64,000 nucleotides of DNA from Siphonodentalium dalli. Taxonomy: Eukaryota > Mollusca > Scaphopoda > Gadilida > Siphonodentaliidae. Each line of letters opens with the position of its first letter. Positions within the stretch are counted from its first letter, which is position 1. The translations under genes were made by a program, and so were the position numbers. The stretch spans positions 46,419,549 to 46,483,548 of the forward strand of contig CP136067.1 in the NCBI GenBank assembly GCA_032622095.1. The letters are read 5' to 3'. Positions 1 through 11,656 of this stretch are shown here, in pieces. A model generated the notes under the pieces. That model had not been told where the DNA came from. It searched no databases and was given only the letters and a program-made list of their open reading frames with translations.

Positions 1-72
1 AAAGGTTTAAGTAAAAATTGCATTTGAAGTGAGCTGTTTTTGTCACTATGGCCATAAATTGTTATATAATCT

Positions 73-472
73 TTAACCCTTTACCCAACAGAAGGGCCCT
101 GTGCCAATGCATTCTCTTATATATGCGAGTCGACCATAGGTCGCCTCGCATATATAAGAGAATGCATTGGCTTAAAACATTAAAAATTATAAAATTGGTA
201 AAGAATGTAAGAAAAAATGGTAAAAAGTGTTAAAAAAAGATTTTGTTTAGGCCAATGCATTCTCTTATATATGCGAGGCGACCTATGGTCGACTCGCATA
301 TATAAGAGAATGCATTGGCACAGGGCATAACTGTAACTATCACAATGTGGTCAAGGAGCCGGTTCCAATGATATCCATATTTGTATGGTTTTATTGAGAC
401 AGACCGAAGATATTTTAGGCTGTTGAAGCTTTATTTGGCCGGTTTTGGCCGGTTTGTTGGGTAAAGGGTTAA
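73..472 (+). mobile_element. Family A TTAA double-hairpin MITE, copy 1
   Basis: Reference copy. TTAA, then inverted ends CCCTTTACCCAACA and TGTTGGGTAAAGGG, then TTAA; about 392 bp inside. Two internal hairpins (about 106-176 and 250-320), each with 26-nt arms starting CCAATGCATTCTC. The second hairpin is the reverse complement of the first. TTAA flanks plus CCC termini are the piggyBac signature; no transposase. Confidence 0.88.
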
Positions 473-505
473 GTTTACATTAGCAGCATTTTATAAATTC
501 TACTG

Positions 506-1026
506 TTAAAGGCCCACTTAATTTTCGAACCCTTTGATCACATATATAAAATACATACGTATATGCCATATATATGCCATGTATTATATACCATTTGAAA
601 GAGGAAGCTCCAAAAGATTGTATTATCAACCTATCCGGTGTAATAAAAAGTGAACATGTTGTTTTTGTTGAGTTACATGTACCAATGTGTTTTTGTCATC
701 TAGATTGTAGTAAGAAGTGTATTATTTTCAATGGAGGTGAAATAACTCTATATCTTAAAGATAGCATTATTCACCTTCCATTGAAAATCCATCCTTAGTT
801 TAAATTCTGTTGCATTCTGGGAGTCAAAATGGGGGGAATCTTTCTATGATATCAGCTGTTTTCTATTTCTCTATGGGCATCTTCTGATACACAGATGTTT
901 CAAGTGGTTATGAATTACAGTATTTTAATCATATTTTATGGCATAGATTGTTATTAAAAACGTATGTCAAGTCAATATAAAAAAAAATTAAAAAATTGGT
1001 GACTCGAAAATTAAGTGGGCCTTTAA
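506..1026. mobile_element. TTAA-flanked MITE with AGGCCCACTTAATTTTCGA ends
   Basis: TTAA followed by AGGCCCACTTAATTTTCGA at the left, and the exact complement followed by TTAA at the right. A smaller hairpin lies at about 728-788. A 74-codon open frame inside has no recognisable match. This is distinct from family A. Confidence 0.7.
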
Positions 1027-1040
1027 TCTGTAATTAGTCA

Positions 1041-1258
1041 TACAGTAATGCTCTAAATAATTAACTCCTTAACCACAGCAGAATTATGGGTAATTTTTCA
1101 GGATTTAGTCGGATATATGGCTTGTTGCCATTCATCGGAAAGCTCTCACTGAGAGCTTTCCGATGAATGGCAACAAGACATATTTCCGACTAAATCCTGA
1201 AAAATTACCCATAATTCTTCTGCGGTTAAAAGAGTCGATTATTTAGAGCATTACTGTA
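1041..1258. mobile_element. Family C stem-loop MITE, copy 1
   Basis: About 215-bp inverted repeat: TACAGTAATGC at the left, GCATTACTGTA at the right, with arms of about 105 bp meeting at AGCTCTCACTGAGAGCT. TA flanks and CAGT ends suggest a Tc1/mariner-type MITE. Confidence 0.85.
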
Positions 1259-2078
1259 CATGCACAGCTAGTGTACCTGTATATATATGAAAGAATAGAT
1301 ATCGGACCATTATCAGTATCAATATCATATGTCTAGGTACAAATGCTATCGATGTAATAAAACTCCAGCTGCAGAGCTTTTATAGCATATATTGTACTAA
1401 ATTACTAACATGGGAAATCGTTTTTTTATTGATGAACAATATTCTAGGTAGCCATGTGGCAGTAGTTTGCAGTGATCAGCAATTAGCAATGATGTGCCAA
1501 TAACAAATCAATATGCATTATTGCATAAATTGGAGTAACACATCCATATTCCATCATCAAGTTTGAGAGTAATGAGGGATGTCAGAGGGTAGCACCTATA
1601 GGTTACCAGTACAATGTGACCTATGCTCAATTAGACGGTTATCAGGTGATTAAGTTGTCAAATACTTGTAACATACTGTTCTGATTAAAGATTGTATATG
1701 TCAGGTCCAAACAATCAATCAATCAATTTATTAGTATTCTGATCATCAAGATAGATGGATGGATTGCCATGCAGTAAAATAACTTTTGATATAATCCGGA
1801 ACTAAGAGTCATTCGACTCGTTCTGTGTATCTTGATGTTACATGTATGTTATGTTATAGATATAACAGAAAGATAATTATTGCAAATATCGATGCAAATA
1901 TAATTTTTTGCATGGATGCACATGTGGATATAATATAGTTGTGTACAGCAATAGTGTCTTGATCTGTACCGGGTATATAATTATATTTATCTGATAGATA
2001 CATGTATAGAGGGTTATTGTTTTTGAGTTTGGCGTTATTGGTTATGTGTTCGGTCAATGGATATGGATTTTGAATGGT
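1259..2078. other. No gene or repeat recognised
   Basis: AT-rich intronic or intergenic sequence with a short (CAAT)n run near 1709-1725. No coding signal. Confidence 0.5.
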
Positions 2079-4473
2079 TTAACCCTTTACCCAACAGAAT
2101 GGCCCTGTGCCAATGCATTCTCTTATATATGCGAGTCGACCATAGGTCGCCTCGCATATATAAGAGAATGCATTGGCTTAACACATTAAAAATTATAAAA
2201 TTGTTAAAGAATGTAAGAACGAGAGGCCGATCACGATCGGCAGATGTTTAACCCATACCTTGGCGATAGCGATTAGCTATTTTTATAAATTTTATAAATC
2301 CTTACATCAACCTTTTCATGAGTGCTAAAGTTTCAACAATTCACACTTAATATAGTGATCATGTGAAAAATATTTAATTATCACATTGTGTCAACAGGAT
2401 TGGCGGAGGATGTTAATATTTTTAAGCAAATAAACCAAATGACCCTCACTATGCAGGTTAGGGGTGTGTTCTTGTCAACTATGCCAAGAACTACATGTAT
2501 AAACATAGTCAATGGAAATATTTGAGTTATCAAATCGGATAGAATAGGGTTAATCTTACCCAAACTAATGAACTGATAAACACAAAATAGTCTATACAAA
2601 GCATGTCATTGGATTTAGAAACCCATACAATAAGTCAGTCTCAAGAATACCAGCACCATTAATATTACCCTGGAGCCCAAATGCAACTGAGGGAATTTCA
2701 AAATAAGACATTTCCTCTAATGATGAATATATAATTGGTGATTTATTGAAACCCTTACTGAACCTGGATCAAAGTGAAAGGGATAATATTATATCTGTCA
2801 ATCGCATAATATGTGTCTATGGAATGGTTTAATTTTAATCCCAAATCCATGCAAATCAAAAGTGGATCACCATCAACCTGGACATAATATAGGAGAATGA
2901 TCAAACGAAAAGCTTCAAAACCATATGATGTGTGGAGAGGGTTAATCATTTGCAATGACATCACATCATGGAACTGAGGAATGTGTCGATTAATTTTTGT
3001 CTAAGATAAGACAACAGTGTATGTAGACAACAATGTCTGTAAAACATCCATACAAATTAAGTAACAATGGACTATTCCAATTTAATATTTTAGAATAGGT
3101 GTCCTATAGTGTTTACATAAACTTTAGTAATGAACCTGTTTCAGCAAAGGGGTTAACTTAATATTGCACAGAAAACAGCACTCCACCAGATAGCCATCAA
3201 TCAATTTGACATTAATATGATAACAAATCCTGCCAGCCAGGAGTACCACTATCAGGCTTTATAGCATGTCCATAGACATAGTGATAATTAACTCATTTCA
3301 ATAACACATGGTCTGCCAGATATGTTCTCTTAAAGTTCCCAGCAGTAATTATTTGAATTATAAAGGGTCATAACTCTGTTAAAATATATCGGATCAAACC
3401 CATATTCGAACTCGATCTGTATTTAGGGGTGATAAATTCATATACCAAATTTGGTGCTGATCAGATGAAAAATGTTTTGAGTCATAGCAGCTTGGGTGAA
3501 TTCTAAGTAAACATAAGAGTGAAAAGGGTTAATTAAACAATACCAAAAACCATACAGACTAAGAACGTGCTAAGAAAAACCTAGGTAAGAAATATGAGGC
3601 AGATCAGAAGAAATATGTTCAACTTATTGCATTGGATAGCATGTGTGTAAAGGGTTAATTATTTTCTAAACCGATCAACCAATCAATACCAAAAACTATA
3701 CAGATGAGGGGCATGTCATCATAAACCTACATATCAAATATGAACACAATCGGACAAAATATACTTTGGTTATAGCATCGGATTTTTGTTTTTTTAATTT
3801 TATTTTCGAAAAAGGGTCATAACTCCTTTAAAATAAATCGGATCAAACCCATATTCGAACTCGATCTGTATTTTGGGCTCTGAAACTCGCATACCAAATT
3901 TGGTTCCAATCAGATACAAAATGTTTGAGTTATGGCAGAATGCGTTAATTCTAAGTTGAAAAAGGCCCATAACTCTGTAACAAAATCTCGGATCAAACCC
4001 AAATTCGAACTCGATCTGTATTTTAGGCTGAGAAACCCATATACAAAATTTGGTTTCGATCGGATAGAAAATGTTTGAGTTATCGCATTACTCGTAAAGT
4101 GTCTACGGACAGACAGACGGACGGACAGACAGACAGACGGACAGACGGACCAACGACGAGTGGTCAATCCGGGCAACGACACTATGTTTACCATACTATG
4201 GTATGGGTAAACATAAAAAATGGTAAAAAGTGTTAAAAAAAGTTTTTTTAGGCCAATGCATTCTCTTATATATGCGAGGCGACCTATGGTCGACTCGCAT
4301 ATATAAGAGAATGCATTGGCACAGGGCATAACTGTAACCATCACAATGTGGTCAATGAACCGGTTCCAATGATATCCATATTTGTATGGTGTTATTGAGA
4401 CAGACGAAGATATTTTAGGCTGTTGAAGCTTTATTTGGGGCGTTTTTGGCCGGTTTGTTGGGTAAAGGGTTAA
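2079..4473 (+). mobile_element. Family A MITE, copy 2, split by a 2-kb insertion
   Basis: 2079-2217 is the left third of family A and about 4216-4473 the right two thirds; together they rebuild one full element with TTAA at both outer ends. The break is in the AAGAAAAAATGG stretch between the two hairpins. Confidence 0.8.
2218..4215. mobile_element. Family E modular element, copy 1 (about 2 kb)
   Basis: Starts near CGAGAGGCCGATCACG with subterminal ATGTTTAACCCATACC, and ends with GGTATGGGTAAACAT, its near complement. The inside is mostly diverged modules of about 130-150 bp carrying CATAACTCT, GGATCAAACCCATATTCG and CCAAATTTGGT (clearest at 3361-3500, 3812-3955, 3960-4100), closed by a GACA/GACG run at 4108-4150. 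No protein. Class unknown. Confidence 0.65.
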
Positions 4474-4666
4474 GGAATTAAGCCTCAAGGGGAATCAGAT
4501 TGTAGTACTTGTAGCGCTTATCCAGATGTTCACCACTGAATTGCCTATCAACTGAAAGATACCAACAACATGCATAAATGTTATTGCATGGAATCTAGGT
4601 AATAGAACTCATCTACGATTCAAAGGCCAGTAGTTCATGTGCACTTTGCTTTCACCAACCCACAAT

Positions 4667-5055
4667 CAGGGACCAGCCTAGGGGGCGAAATAGTCGCCCT
4701 GTGTGGCCGCAAGTCTCCCTGAAATGACGTCAGGGAGAAGTGGATGTCTCCCTAAAAAAGAAAAAACATTTGTTTTGGTTTTTTTTTAATTTTTAGTTAA
4801 ATTTTTAATCTCCCTGAAGAATTGGTGACTGGATGATCTACTGCTCAGCTTAACACTTCCAGTTTATCCTCACCCATGTAGAAAATCTATTGTGGACAAT
4901 AATAACAGCTAAAACAATCAGTTCTAATGAATAGTTACTAGCGACAAATAGTCGCACTAACGCTCCACTTCTCCCTGGTAAGCCCTCACTTCTCCTTATT
5001 TTTCCAAGAGGGAGAAGTCACTTCTCCCTATATTTTGACCCTAGGCTGGTCCCTG
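4667..5055. mobile_element. Family J hAT-type MITE, copy 1
   Basis: Inverted ends CAGGGACCAGCCTAGG and CCTAGGCTGGTCCCTG. Exact 8-bp target duplication CCCACAAT at 4659-4666 and 5056-5063. Both are hAT hallmarks. Contains TCTCCCT-rich repeats, no transposase. Confidence 0.85.
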
Positions 5056-5063
5056 CCCACAAT

Positions 5064-5749
5064 TGGGGGCATATCTAGCACAGTACATCATTGTAATGAC
5101 TGACTCTGCCGGCTGAGTGAGTAAACTCAAATCAATAGTGTTTGCTACACTGTAGTTTACGACTTTACATTTGTTTATCACTGATATCAGTATTTTTGCT
5201 ATTATATGCACAACATTTTTTTATGTTATGTTAAATTGGTATATTATATTATATATTTAGAGATACCATAGCATAATGTACACAGCATAAGTATATTGCA
5301 ACCATGGTTATTTCACTTGATTCAATGACCACGTGAGTCGTGGTGTTTTCTGATTACCAAATTTGGAATGTTAGTTTTATGAATACACCTATACAGTATG
5401 ATTATAATCTAATTACATGGCTCTTATTGATCAGAACTTACAGAATATCAAAGATCATAGCGGAGATATGTAAGAGTAATGTCAAAAATGATCATACTGC
5501 CATATTTTTTCCATAAAACATAAAACTTTTCCGATGACGTTGTTCTGTTCGATTGTTTTCTAAATACAGTACCGTGACAACAGTGTTTTCACTGTTAAAG
5601 GCCAATTTTTGTTTAAATTGGCCAATAAAAATTTCATTTTTACCCCAAATGTAGACGGAAAGCTAATTCAAAGGTGCTGAATAGATCAACAGTCCCGACG
5701 AAGTTAGGAGACGAAAGTATTTCGTACTTGACAAACTTCCTTAAACAGA
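5064..5749. other. No gene recognised
   Basis: AT-rich sequence; short inverted word AATTGGCC pair near 5610-5630. No coding signal. Confidence 0.45.
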
Positions 5750-5874
5750 CAGGCGTTAAAATCCATTAACTTTTGTGAGAATCAAAATATAGCATTACTA
5801 CAGCGAAGCAGCAGCTTTTTATGATAATCAAACTAAGAACCATGATTTTGATTCTCGTCAGATTTTAAGCCCTG
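5750..5874. mobile_element. Family Y short inverted-repeat element, copy 1
   Basis: Left CAGGCGTTAAAAT with GAGAATCAAAA; right TTTTGATTCTC and ATTTTAAGCCCTG. hAT-like CAGG ends; target duplication not evident. Confidence 0.45.
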
Positions 5875-5994
5875 GCTTATCAATAAACATCCAAACAAAT
5901 GAATCAATGGGAATCTACTAACTACAAATCAATGAGTATTCATTATCATCAAAGGGTTAAAACAGCCAACAACCAAAACAACAGCTCAACATAT

Positions 5995-6266
5995 GGTATG
6001 TATTTCGGACAATGACCAGCTTTCTGTGTATCATACTTTTATTTTCGGACCAAAGTACACTGGCCAGGTCAACAATCTAGTACTTCAGAAGTAATTCGTT
6101 CAGTTTAGAAGTACACAAGGCTCGAGAGGTATGTATTTCGGACAATGACCAGCTTTCTGTATACCTGTATGGTACTTTTATTTTCTGTCCAAAGTACACT
6201 GACCATGTCAAGTATGTAGAACTTCAGAAGAAATTCATTCAATTTAAAGTACACAAGGCTGGAGAC
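5995..6266. repeat. Tandem duplication, 133-bp unit, two copies
   Basis: GGTATGTATTTCGGACAATG starts at 5995 and again at 6128; both units end near ACACAAGGCT. They differ at several positions, so the duplication is not recent. Confidence 0.8.
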
Positions 6267-6501
6267 GCAGTGACTGTGTGTTCAAAGATTGAATGACAGA
6301 CATGAGTCATTGATATTGACTTGTAATTACTGTACAAATACTTCAATTCGGTCAGATTCCAAACAGTATCTAACACCGGGTACATTTTAAATGGCAGTTT
6401 GGAGCTTTAAATAATACATCGCAATTCTCAATCTTGAACTTTGTCACATTCACAGTTCCGTGGATCAAATTTGACCCATACATGTACTATTATATTGACT
6501 T

Positions 6502-6999
6502 TTAAAGATGTCTATCTCTTCCTATAACAAGTTTTATATAGTTTCTTGGGTATATAAAATAATATATATCAATCGAAGACCCCTGTCTGGAGACACTTCT
6601 ATCAATAAATATTGATTTTATTTCAAATTTTCTGGTATAATATATGTACATACCGGTACATGTACAATCAATTGGGACATTCTACAGGATATTTTTAGAA
6701 CAGATCGGTCATGAAACTTCAGGCAATCTCAGATAGAGATAGAGTTTTCTCTCACTTGCTACGTTGGAGTATAGCAAGCAGGAGAACTCTAATCTTGTTA
6801 GCATTTTCCACGAAGGCAAAATGTCAGATATTTTGCTCTACCTCAGGAATAAACCACTTTATTGCACCTTTATAGACAAATAATATACACAATCTTCAGT
6901 TTTATTCACAGAAAAAGTTATTTGTGGTCTTGAAATCAGGTTTTATAACAATTATGTTGTTGTTATAATTGTGGCCCGGAAGAGATAGACCATCTTTAA
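6502..6999. mobile_element. Family G TTAA-flanked element, copy 1
   Basis: TTAA then AGATGTCTATCTCTTCC at the left, and GGAAGAGATAGACCATCT then TTAA at the right. About 490 bp, non-coding. A second copy is at 26299-27288 and a left end at 63628. Confidence 0.65.
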
Positions 7000-7294
7000 T
7001 ACATGTATGTGTCTTGGAAAAACTTATTGAAGTCAGGGAAACACAATTTTGGACGTTGATTTGGATACAAAACACAAAACAAGGGGCATTTTTTCCTCCA
7101 GTAGTTTGCTGGACTGGAAGCAATGTACAGGTAGATTGTACCTGTACCGTAGGAGAAAGAAAGCATGTTTTTTCGTACCACATATTGACAGGTTAATCGA
7201 CAGACCAATATAACTTTTTATTAAGAACTGAGAATCCAAAAATCAAAGGACTAAATACAAATGTACATGTCATTTACTTACTCGAGTAAAACCA

Positions 7295-7417
7295 CAGCCC
7301 TCTTAATTCAGATTGTTTGGTTTCGGCAATCCGCTACGGCAACAGTATGCCGTGGCCCAGTTTGCTTCAGCAAATTGCTTCGGCAATGCTGATTGCCGTA
7401 GCCAATTATGAAGGCTG
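7295..7417. mobile_element. Family L 123-bp MITE, copy 1
   Basis: Ends CAGCCCTCTTAATT and AATTATGAAGGCTG; 6-bp direct repeat AAACCA on each side (7289-7294, 7418-7423). Copy 2 at 20771 shows another 6-bp duplication. Confidence 0.7.
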
Positions 7418-7423
7418 AAACCA

Positions 7424-8446
7424 TGATGGTGTGGGGTTCTGTAATAAGGTTTTGAGAAAAAAAAACAGACTAGAGCTACCGGTACTTCATGAATACAAAG
7501 CTAATTTGTCCCACTACTGTAGCTTAAGTGCTCTTAACCACAACATGGTATTGCTGCCATGAGGAGTACCTCACACCACCTGCACAGGCTGCCCTAATTC
7601 TCAAAATAATAATAATAAAAAAAAAGAATCCACATAGACCAACAACACCATTAAGGCATTATTATAAAAGGGAAACTGAACCTAAATCCAGCTATTTATG
7701 GGGCCATCTCCTACTCTATTCATTAGAAAATATGCAACAAATTAATGAATTTGAGTCAGAATCAAAGACAGTGATAGAGTGAAAAATACACCAATTTACT
7801 TCTGTGAACGATGTAAAACATGATAATTACAAAGAAAATGAGCTTACGCCTTTTACTAATTTTCATTATAATTATCAGGTTGTTATATGTCGTTCTTTGT
7901 GTATGTGGTAACATGAGTGTATTTATATCTCATTCTTGACTCATTAACTCTTTTATTTGATATTTTCTGTTGAGTACCTGTATATATAGTAGGAGATGGC
8001 TGGATTTACATGTACAATGTAGTTACACAAGCTGCAAAACAGAGTTCAGTCCCCTCGCTACACTATGTCTGAGAGCGCCGGCATGTGTATTTTCTTAATT
8101 AAATATAACATTTTTTGCATATTAACCTACAAAAATCTCGAATAAATAAATGAGTGATTTCTTCACATTATGTGCTGGCAGCGGTAAGTCCTGCGTACTC
8201 TCAGGTGCCCAATAATAGTGTCAGCACGATTATTAATTTTAGAGAAAATTCCAATGATCATTATTATTTGCATTGAGGACTGGGGACTGAACTCTGAATG
8301 GAGCTTGGTACATGTACATGTATATGTAGGTACAGTCTCTGTTTTTAACAGTAAAACAATCAATAACCAATAGCATACTTAACTCTTTCGCTGCCACCCA
8401 CCACCACAGACATACCCCCCAGTGCCACGCATCCTGTACATATATC
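7424..8446. other. No gene recognised
   Basis: AT-rich with an A-rich run near 7610-7625. Open frames here (for example 7528-7782) show no recognisable family or splice context. Confidence 0.4.
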
Positions 8447-8452
8447 CATGTA

Positions 8453-9222
8453 CAGCCCTGGGAATTAACCTAGGCAATAGGCAATGCCTAGGTAAAAGCA
8501 GAGGCAAAATTGGTTTTCCTAGGCAATTATATTTCCTAGGTAAAACAAGTTAATTGGGTTACTAAAATGTATTTGTGTCTATCAGAAATAGAACCCCTTT
8601 AGCCAAAATGACTTCCTTAAATCACTCTTTACATACATTGTATATTGTCTTACAATTGTTTCCATGGCACTGGGCCAGTAACTAGCTACCCTGCTGAACA
8701 AAACAAGTGTCCACTTAACCGCGGTGCGGTTAGCGTTGCCACCGCGGCCGAAATGCAACTACACTGCGGCTCCACCGGCTAACAACAGTTGGGCTGCGGT
8801 GTACTTGCCATTCGGCCATGGTGTAGTTGCCGCGGTGTACGTTCATTAAACTGATGATACAAACCCGAAATCTAACCACGATGTACATGCCATTCGGCCG
8901 CGTTGTAGTTGCCTTTCGGCCATGGTGTACTTGCCGCTCGGCTGCAGTGTACTTGCCGTTCGGCCGCGGTGCTCAACTGCAGTTACAAACTCTGACACCG
9001 CGACCGAACGGCAAATACACCGCGGTGCCAATGGACACTTGTTTTGTCCAGCGGGGTACCCGGTATAAGGACACTTGTTTTGGACATGATTTGTGGATTT
9101 GTACATATATGTTGAGTAGTGGCCTGGAAATAATGTTCCCCCAAAATAACTAAGCATTTAAGGTTATTATTGAATCATATTAATTTGAGATGGCAATATT
9201 GTTGCAAAATTGCCTAGGGCTG
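8453..9222. mobile_element. Element N with CAGCCCTGGG ends, hosting element F
   Basis: Left CAGCCCTGGG with CCTAGGCAAT; right ATTGCCTAGGGCTG. 6-bp direct repeat CATGTA at 8447-8452 and 9223-9228. Most of its middle is the inserted F element. Confidence 0.55.
8687..9058 (+). mobile_element. Family F GC-rich element, copy 1, nested in N
   Basis: Inverted ends TACCCTGCTGAACAAAACAA and TTGTTTTGTCCAGCGGGGTA, TA at both borders. Inside are repeated words such as GTACTTGCCGTTCGGCCGCG, with much higher GC than the surroundings. Open frames on both strands (8827-9153 and its complement) are by-products of these repeats. Confidence 0.7.
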
Positions 9223-9339
9223 CATGTATTTCAGGTATATATGGGTAATACATTATATCTCAAGCAGTTTCTAATATAATTAGTTGAAACTTCACATGTA
9301 TATAGACATAGGTATACCCTGTCGCATGCCGCCGTGGAC

Positions 9340-9580
9340 ACGCCCACCAAGGTCACGTGACATTGGCGGCCATCTTGGATTAGTGGCTATTTGCCGGTAT
9401 ATGTACAGTTTGTGTGGGTATGAATGGGTGTGTTGTTTGTTTTCTAATTTTCAACCCAATTATACGATGTCCAACAGTAAGGTACACGGGAGTAACCTAT
9501 ATGAACCCACTTTGGACATAAAATAGGTCACGTGACCTTGGCGTCCATCTTGGATTTATGCAAGTTGCCACCTATTTGTA
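9340..9580. repeat. Direct repeat of GGTCACGTGACCTTGGCG words
   Basis: GGTCACGTGACATTGGCGG with CCATCTTGGATT occurs near 9352 and again near 9527, and a diverged copy near 10364. Class unknown. Confidence 0.5.
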
Positions 9581-9678
9581 GCAAAATGGGATACAATGGC
9601 GCACTTTGTTGAGTTCGTGCTTTTGTTGCTTGAATATTCCCTGATACATGTAGGTACAATTCCAAATATAGATATATA

Positions 9679-10291
9679 TCTATTATATATTTTGGAAGAT
9701 CTGTGTGTCTGTGTGTGTGTCTGTGTGTGTGTTCGCGATGAACTCAAAAACGGCCCACCCGATTTCGATGAAACTTGGTATGTGGGGGTATTTTCGGCCG
9801 GGGACGAACATAGGCCTATTAATTTGTCCGTGCGACGCCACCTTGACCTTGAAATCGGGTCATTTCAATGTCAAACGCCCGAATATCACGGGATTTCGAT
9901 GAAACTTGGTATGTGGGGGTACTTTCTTATGGCGAGTCTCATAAGCATATTCATTTGCCCGTGCGACGTGGCCTTGACCTTGAAATCGGGTAACTTCAAG
10001 GTCAAATCGCCAATTTTTATGGGATTTCGACGAAATTTGATACGTGGGGTTACTTTTGTCCACTGATTGTTTTGACGGGTCCAATCGTGACCCCGACCAG
10101 AGCTTGACCTTCAAAATTATCAATTCAAGGTCAAATCGGGTAAAACCGGATGGATTTCGACGGGCACGTTTGTCGGGTACTTTTGTCCGGGCAGTGTTTT
10201 TGGACTGGTAAAATCGTGACCCCACTTGACCTTGACCTTCAAAATGGAAAATTCAAGGTCAAAGCCCGGACGAAGTCGGGTCACCTTCTAG
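9679..10291 (+). mobile_element. Helitron-like non-autonomous element made of tandem modules
   Basis: Starts TCTATTATATATTTTGG after A, and ends CTTCTAG before T; a GC hairpin (CCCG...CGGG) stands just upstream of the CTAG end. These are Helitron-type signals. Inside: a (TG)n stretch at 9700-9732, then about four modules with GATTTCGATGAAACTTGG and CCTTGACCTTGAAATCGGG. No Rep/helicase protein. Both end signals are short, so the class is tentative. Confidence 0.45.
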
Positions 10292-10549
10292 TATATATAT
10301 ATAACCATACCCATATGTATATATACCTGCAGGGGACATATGACCCTGCTCCGCCCCTTATAAGTCACGTGATCTTGACGGCCATCTTGAATTTCAGGAA
10401 AATTGGGTTTTACGATGATTTATGTGAATTATATGGGTCACACGGGCGTACGCATGGTCAACTCACCACCATAATTAATTTAGTTGCCTGTTATCACCAC
10501 TGGAAAACGATACAATAGACAAGGGTTGTTCAAAACCAGTAAAGGTGTA

Positions 10550-10906
10550 TTATAAATAATAGGTATAAGTATCTTATGCGCCGCAGGCGCCCCTCGATCA
10601 TTAGAGTATAGAGGTTAGTTACCCACCCGCCAACATATCCCACCACCCACAGTATTTTATGTGCCGCAGGCGCCCCTATAGAGGCTACTGCCCACATAAA
10701 TAATAGGTATATATATAAGTATCTTATGCGCCGCAGGCGCCCCTCGATCATTAGAATATAGAGGTTAGTTACCCACCCACCACCCCATCCCGCCACCCAT
10801 AGTATCTTATGCGCGCAGGCGCCCCAAAAGAGGCTACTGCCCACATAAATAATAGGTATAAGTATCTTATGCACTGCAGGCGCCCCTCGATCATTAGAGT
10901 ATATAG
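10550..10906. repeat. Tandem repeat, about 148-bp unit, 2.5 copies
   Basis: AATAATAGGTATAAGTATC with CCGCAGGCGCCCCTCGATC recurs at about 10554, 10698 and 10846. A long minus-strand open frame over it is repetitive and not a gene. Confidence 0.8.
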
Positions 10907-11656
10907 AGGTAATAACAATAACTTCTTCAGTCCTGAGTGCTAACAACAATGACGCAATATTCCGGCTCTGACTGTACTCCCATAACGTCAGAAATAGCAT
11001 AACCTTGAGGACATTGTCGCTTTAAATTGTTCGCGCGCAACAGTACTACAGATAAATACATTGTACACTGTCAAACATGCCCGAAAGAATAGAGTTATAT
11101 CCCATACATTAGACTACATACCAAATTCGCAAAAATGCGCGATTGGCAGCGTCTTCGAAGTTCGCATTTATGCGCGTTTGGCAGCGAAAGAGTTAAGGAG
11201 CTTTTTGGCTGTAGATAGACGATATGTGTACGTGCTATTAAAGGGTAGCTAGCTGTAACAGTTACCGAATTTAATTTGTAGACTTAACCTACAGAGATAA
11301 CAGATAGAGTTATGGTAGTTGACCCTGAAAGGCCTGAAGCTGAAGCCCTCTTATCCATGACACTGAAGCTGAAGCCCTCTTATCATTGGACAGATAAAAA
11401 TAAATGTGTGCCCATGGGGGCAGATGAAATTAAGGTGGTATATACACAACAGGCTGGAAACAAGAAGGCTGAAACTTAGGAAAATTTTCCAACAAATGTT
11501 CTTTTTAATAAATAATAAATATTGCAAAATTTCCCTAAAATCTGTACAAGGACACATATGTTCATCTACTGCACACAGCTATTTGCCAGACTAACTCCTA
11601 TTTTGTATTTTTGCTAATTGACGATATGCGACTTTTTTTGTGTGGAATATACCTAA
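10907..11656. other. No gene recognised
   Basis: Mixed sequence; the word GCGCGATTGGCAGCG is echoed by GCGCGTTTGGCAGCG (11136-11188). A short direct repeat CTGAAGCTGAAGCCCTC at 11335-11380. Confidence 0.4.

Noticed and set aside
3910-4488. 192-codon minus-strand frame
   Set aside because: It spans the junction of family E modules and family A; its CLSVRLSVR part is the GACA/GACG run.
8827-9157. Overlapping 108- and 103-codon frames on both strands
   Set aside because: Coding on both strands at once, inside GC-rich element F, and repeated at 26536-26954; repeat artefacts.
10530-11000. 156-codon minus-strand frame
   Set aside because: Covers the 148-bp tandem repeat; the protein repeats itself with the DNA.
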